Assembly: GCF_014202275.1 (NCBI RefSeq) | Contig: NZ_JACHGF010000020.1 | Location: forward strand, 1-60,939 | Source of the DNA: Rhabdobacter roseus | GTDB lineage: Bacteria > Bacteroidota > Bacteroidia > Cytophagales > Spirosomataceae | DNA length: 60,939 nucleotides | Reading direction: 5' to 3' | Shown: piece after piece, positions 27,901 through 35,620 of the stretch | How the letters are laid out: each line of letters opens with the position of its first letter | Position numbering within the stretch: the first letter of the stretch is position 1 | The notes under the pieces: model-generated | What the model saw: only the letters and a program-made list of their open reading frames with translations | Database searches by the model: none | What the model was told of the DNA's origin: nothing | Program-made: the position numbers and the translations under genes

Positions 27901-29620
27901 CCACGTCGCTATTGGCCTGGAAATGCGAGGAGATCTGGAAGTTGTCGTAGTCGCTTTTGTCAAAATTGGCCAGTACGTACAGAATACCCTTGCGCGTGAC
28001 GCGGTACTCATCCGTGAGTTGGTTGTACTCAAAGTACCCCTGTAGGCTAAGCTGCTCGAGAGCCCGGCGCAGGATGGTGGGGTTTTGCCGTAGTTTCGTG
28101 GCCAGCTCGTCCGGCGTAAAGGTTTGTTTCTTTTCCGACTGCACGTAGGTTGTGGCCATGAGCAACGGCTGAAAACCAAACTCCTCGGCCATCGCCTGAA
28201 ACCGTTGCGGCCTGAAATAGTCGTACGATTCCAACCGCACGGGTACTTCCTTTTTTCCGGAAATCATGTAAAACTCCACCTGGTCTTTGCCCAAAGACCA
28301 GCGCATGCCTTCGGCCCAGATGTTCATCTTGTGGTAGCTGTCCTGGTAGGCAATTCCGCCATAAGCCGTGCCATCGGCCCGCTCGAGGCGCAGCAGGCCG
28401 GCGTCGTCGCTGTACCGGAATACCACCCCCACGTGGTAGATGGAGTCGCGGCCCAGCGGCATCGAAAAGGTAGCCAGCGGGGCCGAAACCACCGAGTCGT
28501 TGAGGGCAAAGCGGAGGCTGGTGGCCCGGAAGGCGGGGCGGTCTTTGTACGATACCACCAGCGTGGAGGGCTCGTTGCTCAGCGAAGTACTGTACATGGA
28601 AGTACCCAGCAGCGTGAGGCCGCCGCGGTAGGCCATGCTCTTGCGCGCATTGCGCAGCACGGCGTCGTTCTTCTGAGAAATAAAGCGCGGGTAGGTGGTA
28701 GGTTTGCCCGCCGCCCGGCGGGCGCTTCTAAACTCAAAGGTACCTTTAACGGGCTGGGCCAGCTTTTCGTCGTAGTGCAGGGTTACGTTCTCGGCCAGGA
28801 GCTTGGGACTGGCCATATTGAAGGTATACTCGTCGAGGGCGGCGTACAGGGCTGGGTTGCCCGCCGCCTCCCAGGTAAATTTCCCGCCTTTGCCCACAAA
28901 GGTACCTTCCCGAAGGGACACACTACCCGTGCTGGGCCCGAAGGCCACGGAGTCATGCGCCGTCACAATCGCAAAGGTGGCCTCCTGCAAGTCCAGCAGC
29001 GCGCCCGATAGGGTAGGCATAGGTTGAGACTTAGTCAGGACCGAGAAGTTGGTGTCGGCAGGGGTGTCCCAGCCGTCGCTGACCGTGGTGAGGGAGCCCG
29101 CGTCGGGTCGGGAGTCGTCGAAGCGGAAACGATATTGGCCTTCGGTGAGGTAGAGTTTATTGGTATTAGAAGCGTAGAGCTGCTTTTTTTCCAGGATCAG
29201 CTGGGTCGTTTCCAGCAGCCGCAGCAGCGTTTTGCCGTCGTACTTGTCACTGGCTTTGTCCAGCATGATCATCAGGCCGTTGATGTCGCCCTGCTGGGTA
29301 GTGACCGTGTGCAGGTTGTGCATCAAAAGCGCAAATACAGGCCCGGCCTTTTGGCCTTTGGCGGCCAGGCGGCGTACCTGGCCCACAAACTGTAGCTGCT
29401 GGGTGGTGTTGAGCTGGCTCATCCAGATGCTTTCCAGCTCCTCCGCCGCCTTGAGGTAGGCAGGGTTCTTGCTGCTTTCCATCAGCTTCTTTATATCCAC
29501 CATAAACTGCCCCGGCTCTTCGGAAAGCCGTACGGCCTGGGCAGAAGCGGACCCACCTTCCAGTACCAGGATGGCGAGTAAAAGGCTGCGTAATAGAGAG
29601 GTAAATACGGTTCTGTTCAC
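24938..29620 (-). CDS. Very large secreted beta-rich protein, unknown function
   Basis: A protein of about 1560 residues that I do not recognise. No ATG is available: GTG at 29620 gives MNRTVFTSLLRSLLLAILVL, a good signal peptide ending near ASAQ, and TTG at 29632 would add four residues. The N-terminal 150 residues look helical. The remaining 1400 residues are dense in short beta strands with recurring 'DSL' and 'F..G' turns and many 'LKF..D', 'V.LATN' type segments, suggesting a long beta-solenoid or stacked sheets. The tail is Lys-rich (KKDTKKKTTKKAA). It follows prmA by about 30 bases and may be co-transcribed. Localisation to periplasm or outer membrane is inferred from the signal peptide alone. 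Confidence 0.75.
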   Translation of the reverse strand: MNRTVFTSLLRSLLLAILVLEGGSASAQAVRLSEEPGQFMVDIKKLMESSKNPAYLKAAEELESIWMSQLNTTQQLQFVGQVRRLAAKGQKAGPVFALLMHNLHTVTTQQGDINGLMIMLDKASDKYDGKTLLRLLETTQLILEKKQLYASNTNKLYLTEGQYRFRFDDSRPDAGSLTTVSDGWDTPADTNFSVLTKSQPMPTLSGALLDLQEATFAIVTAHDSVAFGPSTGSVSLREGTFVGKGGKFTWEAAGNPALYAALDEYTFNMASPKLLAENVTLHYDEKLAQPVKGTFEFRSARRAAGKPTTYPRFISQKNDAVLRNARKSMAYRGGLTLLGTSMYSTSLSNEPSTLVVSYKDRPAFRATSLRFALNDSVVSAPLATFSMPLGRDSIYHVGVVFRYSDDAGLLRLERADGTAYGGIAYQDSYHKMNIWAEGMRWSLGKDQVEFYMISGKKEVPVRLESYDYFRPQRFQAMAEEFGFQPLLMATTYVQSEKKQTFTPDELATKLRQNPTILRRALEQLSLQGYFEYNQLTDEYRVTRKGILYVLANFDKSDYDNFQISSHFQANSDVANATINLKDTLLTVRGVERFVVSDSLKIIATPSDKQVVIGRNRDFTLNGQMKSANFRFAGRDLKFNYDQFFVNLNQVDSITFTPQEKYAKGLSGEVGGHVKYEKGGTFYLNDPKNKSGKQKGTKSPRLVVPEGMTVFFDQPIRSPILYDQSVFFKIPKLDYDSLDRRDVAFVGTFNSDGMLPPIKTTLKSMEDNSLGFEYKPSGDVKVYNGQATVKFTDPLVMDNKGLRASGVLSHLSATLPTEKMLFTSDSLVASGAEASIKEATIGKGYFPKVELKNYSLRWIPKTDSMLILSKGNSFNFYNGSSKLEGGLLLRSSGLYGYGHLKRSDSELRSQDIKFNKEGFVANQSQFTITDGQQQSFRSILLGRNVDVDFNVAKGQVELATNATGFGADSSSLEFPYAAYRTSISKARWDINKKSIAMKGDVKTSTFTSTAPEQEGLTFNGSAAVYEVEKMMLSISGVPYIRTADVKIIPDKGVVSVKKNGEMNAFKNARIEIDTLNSSHRLRNADIRITSRNRFEGSATYQYITARKDTFNIKMENFELRELGAPEVTASRRAKSAPSTQPAGTTYYTTARAEVREDDKLVLSPRMQFKGGVRLIAYEPSLQLDGYIRPMLKPRPDLTSSWIVYKEAPGEILTIKVDKNLRNEVEQPLFAGLHYRPSGGMYLSFLSPKEYSRDQDIFTAEGTLRFDEESKAFRILPPPGADGLVNEARAFTFNDQKGTATFAGPLKLVAADWLTAAGTVDAQVDSLRFDFNTLLLMNLPALTPVLPELAAKIVQTNLDEQNSDAAEDDPTRLNTKLAVLIGQKGADDYLTKTAAGYKPLYEASATLDAPIVLSNVDLRWSEIHGAYFSSGPIGVSNLGRHDINAQMEGMLEIRRSDRGDEFSLYLEVSPDVWYYFDYSQKQLGVVSSLVDFNDQLLAKSKNAKTKDMELISLGFEEKAMFTDRFYDFYQPALKKAKLVKAAEKKDTKKKTTKKAAETQEGF

Positions 29621-29649
29621 AAGATCAATCAACTAGGATAACGTTACAT

Positions 29650-30483
29650 TCATCGCTTTTCAAAAACTACCGTGGCCCACTGGTGGCGGGTACTGCTCCG
29701 TTTCTGGAGCAGCCCGTTCTGCTCGGCGCACTGCACTATAGCGGACTGATCCGCCTCATAAAAGCCACTCACCACCAGCCAGCCTCCGGCTCGCAGGTGC
29801 TGCACGTAGAGAGGGATGTCGCGGAGCAAAATGTTGCGGTTGATGTTGGCGAGTATTCCGCCAAACTGCCGGTGGGCCGGTACTTCTTCAATAGTACCCT
29901 CAAAAACCTCCGCCTGCTCGTGCAGCTCGTTCAGCGCAAAATTCTCCCGTGTATTCTCTACGGCCCACTCGTCGATGTCAAACGCCAGCAGGCTTTGCGC
30001 CCCCAATTTCCGCGCCAAAATGGCCAAAATCCCCGTTCCGCAGCCTACGTCCATCACGTCGATCCCGCTATGGGGCAGCGTGAGCTGCTCGTTCATCACG
30101 AGCCAGGTGGTTTCGTGGTGGCCCGTGCCAAAAGACATCTTGGGCGTTATGAGCAAGTCGTGCCGAAAACGGGCGTCAGGCTCGTGAAAGGAGGCCCGCA
30201 CCCGGATCTGGTCGCCTACTTCGATGGGCTCGTAGCTCTGCTCCCATTCTTCGTTCCAATTTCTCTTCTCTAACGTTTGCCAGGAACAAGCTATTGCGGT
30301 GAAGATCTGGTATTTGGCCAGGATCGCCTGGAGGGTACTTTCGTCAAAATCGGCCTCGGGTACGTAGGCCAGCAGGCCGTCCTCGTTTTCTACAAACGAT
30401 TCGTACCCAATTTCGGCCAGTTCGGCGGTGAGGATATCGACGTAGTCGGGGGTAGTTTCAAGTGATACTTCAACGTAATTCAT
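29650..30483 (-). CDS. prmA: Ribosomal protein L11 methyltransferase PrmA
   Basis: A 277-residue cytoplasmic SAM-dependent enzyme that methylates ribosomal protein L11, taken from the ATG at 30483 (MNYVEVSLET); the frame extends six codons upstream without need. It has a small N-terminal domain, the linker motif ISPKMSFGTGHHETT-like (here LLITPKMSFGTGHHETT), the SAM motif MDVGCGTGILAILA, and the ILANINRNIL motif that marks PrmA. The very large secreted protein follows it on the minus strand. Confidence 0.95.
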   Translation of the reverse strand: MNYVEVSLETTPDYVDILTAELAEIGYESFVENEDGLLAYVPEADFDESTLQAILAKYQIFTAIACSWQTLEKRNWNEEWEQSYEPIEVGDQIRVRASFHEPDARFRHDLLITPKMSFGTGHHETTWLVMNEQLTLPHSGIDVMDVGCGTGILAILARKLGAQSLLAFDIDEWAVENTRENFALNELHEQAEVFEGTIEEVPAHRQFGGILANINRNILLRDIPLYVQHLRAGGWLVVSGFYEADQSAIVQCAEQNGLLQKRSSTRHQWATVVFEKR

Positions 30484-30519
30484 AGCGGAATAAAAAAGCA
30501 AAAGGAGTTAATAGCCCAC

Positions 30520-30527
30520 CAAAGGTA
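30520..30527 (-). promoter_or_regulatory. -7 element for prmA
   Basis: TACCTTTG on the minus strand matches TAnnTTTG, 37 bases upstream of the prmA ATG. No clear -33 TTG at the usual spacing. Confidence 0.42.
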
Positions 30528-30532
30528 ACCAA

Positions 30533-30562
30533 TAAAAACGGGAGGCCGCACGACCTCCCGTT
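30533..30562 (-). terminator. Terminator after the OmpA-family gene
   Basis: The 9-bp stem AACGGGAGG/CCTCCCGTT (30537-30545 with 30554-30562) has an 8-base loop and is followed on the minus strand by TTTATT. It separates the OmpA-family gene from prmA. Confidence 0.83.
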
Positions 30563-30587
30563 GGTAAAAAGTACCCTTATGCCGACG

Positions 30588-31772
30588 CTAGGTTTCGATC
30601 ACCACCACCTCCACCCGGCGGTTTTTTTGCCGCTCGGCCTCGGAAGTGCCCTTGGTGGCCGGGCGCGTGGAGCCATAGCCCTGGGTGTCGATCCGGGCCG
30701 CCGGGATGCCCTGCTTGACGAGGTAGTTTTTGACCGACTCAGCCCGCTGGCGCGACAGCTCCAGGTTTTTGTCAAAGTCGCCCAGGTTGTCGGTATGGCC
30801 TTCTACCCGGATGCGCAGCGTCGGGTTGCTGCGCATCGTTTCTACGAGTTGGTCCAGCTCCCGGTGCGACTCCGACAGCAGCATAAACTCGCCGGTTGCG
30901 AAGTAAATATTTTCCAGCGTAAAGCTAGCTCCGGCCGCCAGTGGCACCAGGTAAAAATCCTGCGTCAGGCTGGTCGGGTCGGCCGCTTCGGCGGAGTTAA
31001 GTACCCCCGAAGTACCTAGGTACCCCTTGGCCGACACCTGCACGGCCGCCTGCCCCTCGGCCAGCCCCAGGCGGTACTTGCCCGAAGAGGTACGTACCTG
31101 CAAAGTATCGCCTGCCTCTACGTAGGAGAGCTGGGCGGCAATGGGTTTTTTGGTTTGGGCGTCGTAGACGGTACCCAGCCAGGTCACGGTCCGGGAGGTA
31201 GGCGTAGGTACTTCGGGGGCGGGTACTTCCGCTGCGGGGGGCTGAGCCGGAGCTTCTTTTGGGGTACTTTTGCGCGCCTGGGTGCTGGCCGTGGGCTGTT
31301 TGGGATTTTTAATGTGAATGCCGTAAAAATTCCAGGTATTGTACCCTTGAGCACTTCTGCCTTCGTAAAAATCGAAAACCTCGATGCCGGGCTCCAGGCG
31401 CTCGTAGTATAGCCGGAACTGCACCGTGTCACCCGGATAAACCCGACGGCTTTCGGGCGAAGGCGGAATATTTTCGGCCCGCACAAAGGCGAACTTACGG
31501 CTGGTGACGCCGGGCTCATACAGGCGGCTGTCCGGGTTGATGCTGATTGGAATAACCCCACCTTGATTCCGAGAGAAGGGTAAAAGCTCGCGCGGCAGGG
31601 AGCTATTCACGAAACGCATGTCAATGATCGTATACGACTTGGTGAGCTCCACGCGGGTGATCTTCACGTAGGGAGCCGACTGCTCATCGACCCGCGGACG
31701 GGGCGTGACCTGCCCCCAGGCCCCCGCCAGCCCCACCCAAACCAAGGCGAACAGCGTAAAAGATGTTTTCAT
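30588..31772 (-). CDS. OmpA-family peptidoglycan-binding protein
   Basis: A 394-residue secreted protein from the ATG at 31772 (MKTSFTLFALVWVG, signal cut near AWGQ); the frame extends 21 codons upstream without a better start. Residues 20-170 are an unassigned beta domain. Residues about 200-275 look like a carboxypeptidase-regulatory-like sandwich (GTVYDAQTKKPIAAQL). The C-terminal 115 residues are an OmpA domain with LENIYFATGEF, VEGHTDNLGD and NRRVEVVV, expected to bind peptidoglycan. It probably anchors an envelope structure to the cell wall. Confidence 0.88.
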   Translation of the reverse strand: MKTSFTLFALVWVGLAGAWGQVTPRPRVDEQSAPYVKITRVELTKSYTIIDMRFVNSSLPRELLPFSRNQGGVIPISINPDSRLYEPGVTSRKFAFVRAENIPPSPESRRVYPGDTVQFRLYYERLEPGIEVFDFYEGRSAQGYNTWNFYGIHIKNPKQPTASTQARKSTPKEAPAQPPAAEVPAPEVPTPTSRTVTWLGTVYDAQTKKPIAAQLSYVEAGDTLQVRTSSGKYRLGLAEGQAAVQVSAKGYLGTSGVLNSAEAADPTSLTQDFYLVPLAAGASFTLENIYFATGEFMLLSESHRELDQLVETMRSNPTLRIRVEGHTDNLGDFDKNLELSRQRAESVKNYLVKQGIPAARIDTQGYGSTRPATKGTSEAERQKNRRVEVVVIET

Positions 31773-31875
31773 GACGTTTTTACAAATACTAAAAGTGGGT
31801 ACTTTGGTAAGCAATGCAGAAACGCCTGAGCGCAAAGGCTTAGTATGTTAAAAGTTGTTAAATGCTGGAGGTACT

Positions 31876-32634
31876 TTACGAGTTTGTTGGCATGAAAGGT
31901 ACCCAGAAATCCGGGTCGTAGCGCTCCCAGGCGTGGCAGCCAAACGGCAGCTGGCGGCCCGTGAGCGCGTAGCTGGCGGCGGGGCTTTTCTCAAACGAAA
32001 AAAAGAGCGCTTCGCGCCAGGTCGGCAGGCGGATGAAGTACTTCATGGGGGCCAGGCGGCGGGCGTCGAGCGAAAAGAGTTTGTCTTCGTTGCCGGGCCA
32101 GGCCGAGTAAAAAAAGTGGTAGATCCGCAGGTACCTGATGAGCGAGGGAATCCGGCGGAGCGACAGGCCGCCGTTCAGTACCGGGCGGGTGGTGTCGAGG
32201 GCGCGCGCGTAGCGCTCATGCTCGGCGGCGGGTAGTTGATCCACGGCCTCGGTTTCGAGTGCGGGTGCTCCTACGTAGTCGTAGCCCTTTTGGCACCAGA
32301 GGGGTAGTTCGTCGCGAAATACGTAGGCGTCCAGCTGGTACAGCAGCATGTACTCGTAGTGGCCAAAAGTTTGGTAAAAGGCTACCGACACCATCAGCTG
32401 GTTGTAGGTGTCGATGCTGGTGAAGTACCTATCGTCGAAAGACTGTACTTTTAGCTTCGGGAATTCCTGTAGTAGCGATGAAATCGCTAAGCCGTGCGGC
32501 TTAATGAGCACGATGGGATAGGCCGCCAGCACGTGCAGGCACTGCCGAAGCGATTGGCGCTCGCCGGGGCTAAGCGCCGCTTTGTAGAGCGGAATCACAA
32601 TGACGGCATTGGGCCGGGGAGGTACTTCACGCAC
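31876..32634 (-). CDS. DUF5672 family glycosyltransferase-like protein
   Basis: A 252-residue cytoplasmic protein of the DUF5672 family. The signature YEYMLLYQLDAYVFRDELPLW is followed by GYDYVGAPA and later VLNGGLSLRR, a GT-A-like arrangement. The start is a GTG at 32634. It lies 29 bases after the GT2 gene and is almost certainly co-transcribed with it. The probable role is adding a sugar in surface polysaccharide synthesis; donor and acceptor are unknown. Confidence 0.85.
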   Translation of the reverse strand: MREVPPRPNAVIVIPLYKAALSPGERQSLRQCLHVLAAYPIVLIKPHGLAISSLLQEFPKLKVQSFDDRYFTSIDTYNQLMVSVAFYQTFGHYEYMLLYQLDAYVFRDELPLWCQKGYDYVGAPALETEAVDQLPAAEHERYARALDTTRPVLNGGLSLRRIPSLIRYLRIYHFFYSAWPGNEDKLFSLDARRLAPMKYFIRLPTWREALFFSFEKSPAASYALTGRQLPFGCHAWERYDPDFWVPFMPTNS

Positions 32635-32663
32635 GGGTCGTTGCGGTTGCTTTTTACTACTGT

Positions 32664-33641
32664 TTATTCAAATAAATCGCCCAGGGCGGGTAGCCACCAG
32701 TGCCGGCTGCTAAACCGATAGTGTCCTTGGAGTACATCCGTCAGCACGGGTCCAATCCGTAGCAGGCGATTGGCGGGTAGGCTAGCGCGTTTTTCAAAGT
32801 GTTTTTGGCTTGAATAAAGCTTCGCCAGTTTTTCCTGAGGCACAAAAGGCTGCTCGCGTAGGAGCTGGTACATACCTTGTAGTTCCTCGGCTTTTTCCAG
32901 AATGGGCCTCAACTTCCGGGAGCGGTCCCGCACCAGGCGATCCCGCAGGCGTACGGGTTCTACTTTGGCCCCAAAACCCACCTGCTGCAACGCGTGCATC
33001 CGGTAGTTGCTCAGGCACTCAGGGATAAACCCAATCTTGTTTTCCAGGCTCAGGGCCAGCGTGATCCAGGCGTCGTGGATGAGGTGCCGTACGTGCGTCG
33101 GAAAAGGAAGGAGGCGAGCCAGGCAGCGCTTCCGGATGGCCATGGTAGCGCCGGTGGCTACGAAGCCTTTGAACAGAATTTCGTGCGCGCGTCCCTGGTT
33201 CCAGAGCTCCTGCTGGGTCTCGATAAATTCCACCTCTTCCCAGATGGTTCGGCCGTTGGTGGTTGAGTCGCCGTCCATGACGCGGGCGTTCGTAAATACC
33301 GCATCTTTTTCGGGATGTGCCTCCAGGTAGGCCACCGTCCTGGCTACTTTTTGGTCGTACCAGGCATCGTCCTGATCGCACAGAAAAATAATCTCGCCCC
33401 GGCAGCGCAGCAGGCATTGCTCAAAGTTTTTCGTCGAGCCCAGGTTCACTGGGTTTTGGTGAATCTGTACGGGAAAAGGGGCGGTTTGGGCAAAAGTACG
33501 CAGTACCTCCAGGGTATTGTCCGTGGAGCCATCGTCACACACCACCAGCTCATCGACGGGCTGGGTTTGCCGGATGATACTCTCCAACTGCTCCGGTAAG
33601 TACTTCGCCCCGTTGTAGGTACACATGGCTACTGAAATCAT
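32664..33641 (-). CDS. Family 2 glycosyltransferase
   Basis: A 325-residue GT2 enzyme. The GT-A fold is shown by SVAMCTYNGAKYLPEQLESI at the N-terminus, VVCDDGSTDNT (nucleotide-binding Asp pair) and FLCDQDDAWY (DxD-type motif, about residue 91). Rhamnosyltransferases of this family share the CDQDD.W pattern. It is the first gene of a two-gene unit with the DUF5672 protein and probably extends an O-antigen or capsule-like glycan. Confidence 0.9.
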   Translation of the reverse strand: MISVAMCTYNGAKYLPEQLESIIRQTQPVDELVVCDDGSTDNTLEVLRTFAQTAPFPVQIHQNPVNLGSTKNFEQCLLRCRGEIIFLCDQDDAWYDQKVARTVAYLEAHPEKDAVFTNARVMDGDSTTNGRTIWEEVEFIETQQELWNQGRAHEILFKGFVATGATMAIRKRCLARLLPFPTHVRHLIHDAWITLALSLENKIGFIPECLSNYRMHALQQVGFGAKVEPVRLRDRLVRDRSRKLRPILEKAEELQGMYQLLREQPFVPQEKLAKLYSSQKHFEKRASLPANRLLRIGPVLTDVLQGHYRFSSRHWWLPALGDLFE

Positions 33642-34129
33642 GCTAGTGTGTGTAAGTGAGTACTAATAGGAAGCGCTACCTGTTTTTTTTGTTTTGAGCG
33701 GCGGGAGGGAGGTTGTAAATGTACTTTCAAGGGATCAGGGTACTTTTTTGGGTAAAATCCAGCGCGTATACAGAGTAGAAATGAGGAGCTCTTTCGGCTC
33801 GATGAGTTGTAAAACGCATACCCTAAATGATGATCGATGAATACAATAGAGGGCAAATTTAATCCGCTTTTGGTTCTTTTGGTAGCCCGAAGCGTTAAAA
33901 TTTAAGCGTATTGACAATAAAACCGGAGAAACATCAGCGCGCGAAGTGCCTGGCCAAAAAGGAATAGCCCCGCCCCGGTCGATTCTTCCGAGGTACTTTT
34001 ATCCCTGGGCACTATTTTTAAATTTTTAAGGAGAAGCCTTCGGGTTTCGCCGGGAAGGCTATATTTGTTTGGGTTAGCGAAGCGATCAATCGCCTGCTTA
34101 CCCCACTATTCACCAAATGGCTATGGCTT
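33642..34129. other. 488-base intergenic region
   Basis: This gap has no gene that I can support. It contains the leader of the GT2 gene (minus), an imperfect hairpin AGCCTTC/GAAGGCT at 34035-34060, and a TATATTTG -7 element at 34060-34067. The middle part is AT-richer and otherwise featureless. Confidence 0.5.
34060..34067 (+). promoter_or_regulatory. -7 element for the 34130 gene
   Basis: TATATTTG matches TAnnTTTG, 62 bases upstream of the hypothetical gene. No good -33 TTG is present. Confidence 0.35.
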
Positions 34130-34678
34130 ATGGCGCTCCCGGATTCTCTCAAAAAAGCGATCATTCAACTACCTCCCAAAGAAAAAGACAAGCTTTTGCT
34201 ACGGTTGGTCGTCAAGGATAAAGTACTGACGGACCGCCTGCTCTTTGAGCTGATCGAAGAGTCGGCCACCGTGGATGACCGCCGGGAGGCGATCCGCCGG
34301 ACCATCGCGCGCGTGGCTGACATGACCCACAACTCGCCGGGCTGGATCATGATGGACATGCGGTCGCTGAGCGGCGATATTGCCTACCACGTGAAGGTGA
34401 CCAAGGATAAGTACGGCGAAATAGACCTGAACCTATTCATGCTCAATGCGTTCTTTGCGCAGCAGGCCGACCAGCTCCGACACCATACTTCCCGCTCGGA
34501 CAAGTGCGCTTTGTACATGGCCAAAAAAGCCCAGACTATTTTGAACCGGCTCACGAAGCTGGATACCGACTACTACGTGGATTTTGAGTCCGGGGTGAAC
34601 CAGCTGCTGCAACAGCTACACACCATGTGCACGCAATCCTACGCCCGGCAGCTCCAACTACCCAAAGCCTGGCCCTGA
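34130..34678 (+). CDS. Conserved-looking hypothetical protein
   Basis: A 182-residue soluble protein that I do not recognise. It begins with a helical segment (SLKKAIIQLPPKEKDKLLLRLV), followed by a charged central part and a helical C-terminus rich in Gln/His (FFAQQADQLRHH, AQTILNRLTKL). No signal peptide or membrane helix is seen. Its codon use and GTAC content match the neighbours, which supports a real resident gene. It is 36 bases upstream of the nicotinamidase-like gene but has its own TAnnTTTG box. Confidence 0.7.
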   Translation: MALPDSLKKAIIQLPPKEKDKLLLRLVVKDKVLTDRLLFELIEESATVDDRREAIRRTIARVADMTHNSPGWIMMDMRSLSGDIAYHVKVTKDKYGEIDLNLFMLNAFFAQQADQLRHHTSRSDKCALYMAKKAQTILNRLTKLDTDYYVDFESGVNQLLQQLHTMCTQSYARQLQLPKAWP

Positions 34679-34692
34679 TACACTAGGGGAGG

Positions 34693-34700
34693 TACTTTTG
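34693..34700 (+). promoter_or_regulatory. -7 element for the nicotinamidase-like gene
   Basis: TACTTTTG matches TAnnTTTG and ends 14 bases before the ATG at 34715. It is embedded in AGGTACTT, one of the abundant RRGTACYY palindromes, so it may be a promoter or only a copy of that repeat. Confidence 0.35.
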
Positions 34701-34714
34701 TTAACTAATCTACG

Positions 34715-35500
34715 ATGGAAGAAACTACCGCTTTACTCATTATCGACGCTCAGTACGACTTCTGCGACCCCGGCGGGGCGCTCTATGTACCGGGTGCCCA
34801 AGAAGACGTGCGTCGTATCGCCGACCTCATCCACCGGCAGGCCGACCGCATCGACCACCTCATCGTGACGCTGGATACGCACCAGGTGCTGGATGTGGCC
34901 CATCCGGGCTTCTGGCAAGATGCCGAAGGTACCCCCCCGGCTCCCTTTACGACCATCACGGCCGCCGACCTGGCGGCGGGCCGCTGGGTACCTCGTTTCG
35001 AGCCGGACTACGTGCTAAAGTACCTCCAGCAACTGGAAGCCGAAGGGGCGTTCCAGCATTTCATCTGGCCGGAGCATTGCCTCCTGGGTACGCGGGGAGC
35101 GGCGCTGGCGGAGCCCATTGCGGCGGCCGCCCGCGCGTGGGTACACCGCCGGGGGCGCGACTACGAGGCGGTCGTGAAGGGGGTACATCCGCTGGCGGAA
35201 CATTTTGGCATTTTTCGGGCGCAGGTACCCGTACCCGGCGTACCCGAAACGGAGCTGAATACCGGGCTCATCGCCACTCTCGAAGGTTACGATCGCCTGC
35301 TGCTGGTGGGCGAAGCGCGCTCACACTGCGTAGGGACCAGCCTCCACCAAATGCTGCGCTACGCCCCGCAGCTGGTACCAAAGGTGGTGGTACTGACCGA
35401 CTGCATGTCGGACGTGACGGATCTGGGGTACCTGGCCGACGCCATCTACGCCGAAGCGCGCGAGCGCGGCGTGCGCTTTATGAATTCCACGGAGTGGTGA
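34715..35500 (+). CDS. Nicotinamidase-like cysteine hydrolase (isochorismatase superfamily)
   Basis: A 261-residue cytoplasmic hydrolase. The catalytic triad is visible as Asp11 (LLIIDAQYDF), Lys155 (VVKGVHPL) and Cys205 (ARSHCVGTS). Metal-ligand positions typical of nicotinamidase are Asp54 and His56 (TLDTHQ) and His121 in WPEHCLLGTRGA. That WPxHC signature argues for nicotinamide deamidation in NAD recycling over isochorismatase activity. It is longer than most PncA proteins (about 180-215 residues), with extra sequence around 65-100 and 160-180, so another amide substrate is possible. Confidence 0.8.
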   Translation: MEETTALLIIDAQYDFCDPGGALYVPGAQEDVRRIADLIHRQADRIDHLIVTLDTHQVLDVAHPGFWQDAEGTPPAPFTTITAADLAAGRWVPRFEPDYVLKYLQQLEAEGAFQHFIWPEHCLLGTRGAALAEPIAAAARAWVHRRGRDYEAVVKGVHPLAEHFGIFRAQVPVPGVPETELNTGLIATLEGYDRLLLVGEARSHCVGTSLHQMLRYAPQLVPKVVVLTDCMSDVTDLGYLADAIYAEARERGVRFMNSTEW

Positions 35501-35583
35501 AGATTAAAAAAACAAAAAAACGGAGACAACTGATTTAAAATAAACATAATAGACGAACGAACACCCCGCTGGTAGTTTGAAAA

Positions 35584-35591
35584 TACCTTTG
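35584..35591 (+). promoter_or_regulatory. -7 element for the PAP2 gene
   Basis: TACCTTTG matches TAnnTTTG, 29 bases upstream of the ATG at 35621. No -33 TTG at the usual distance. Confidence 0.42.
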
Positions 35592-35620
35592 CCCCGGTTC
35601 TTATCTCAAGCAGGTAGTTT

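Noticed and set aside
34035-34060. Hairpin AGCCTTC/GAAGGCT as a terminator.
   Set aside because: It has no gene ending near it on the + strand, a large loop and no T-tract; it may be part of a leader.
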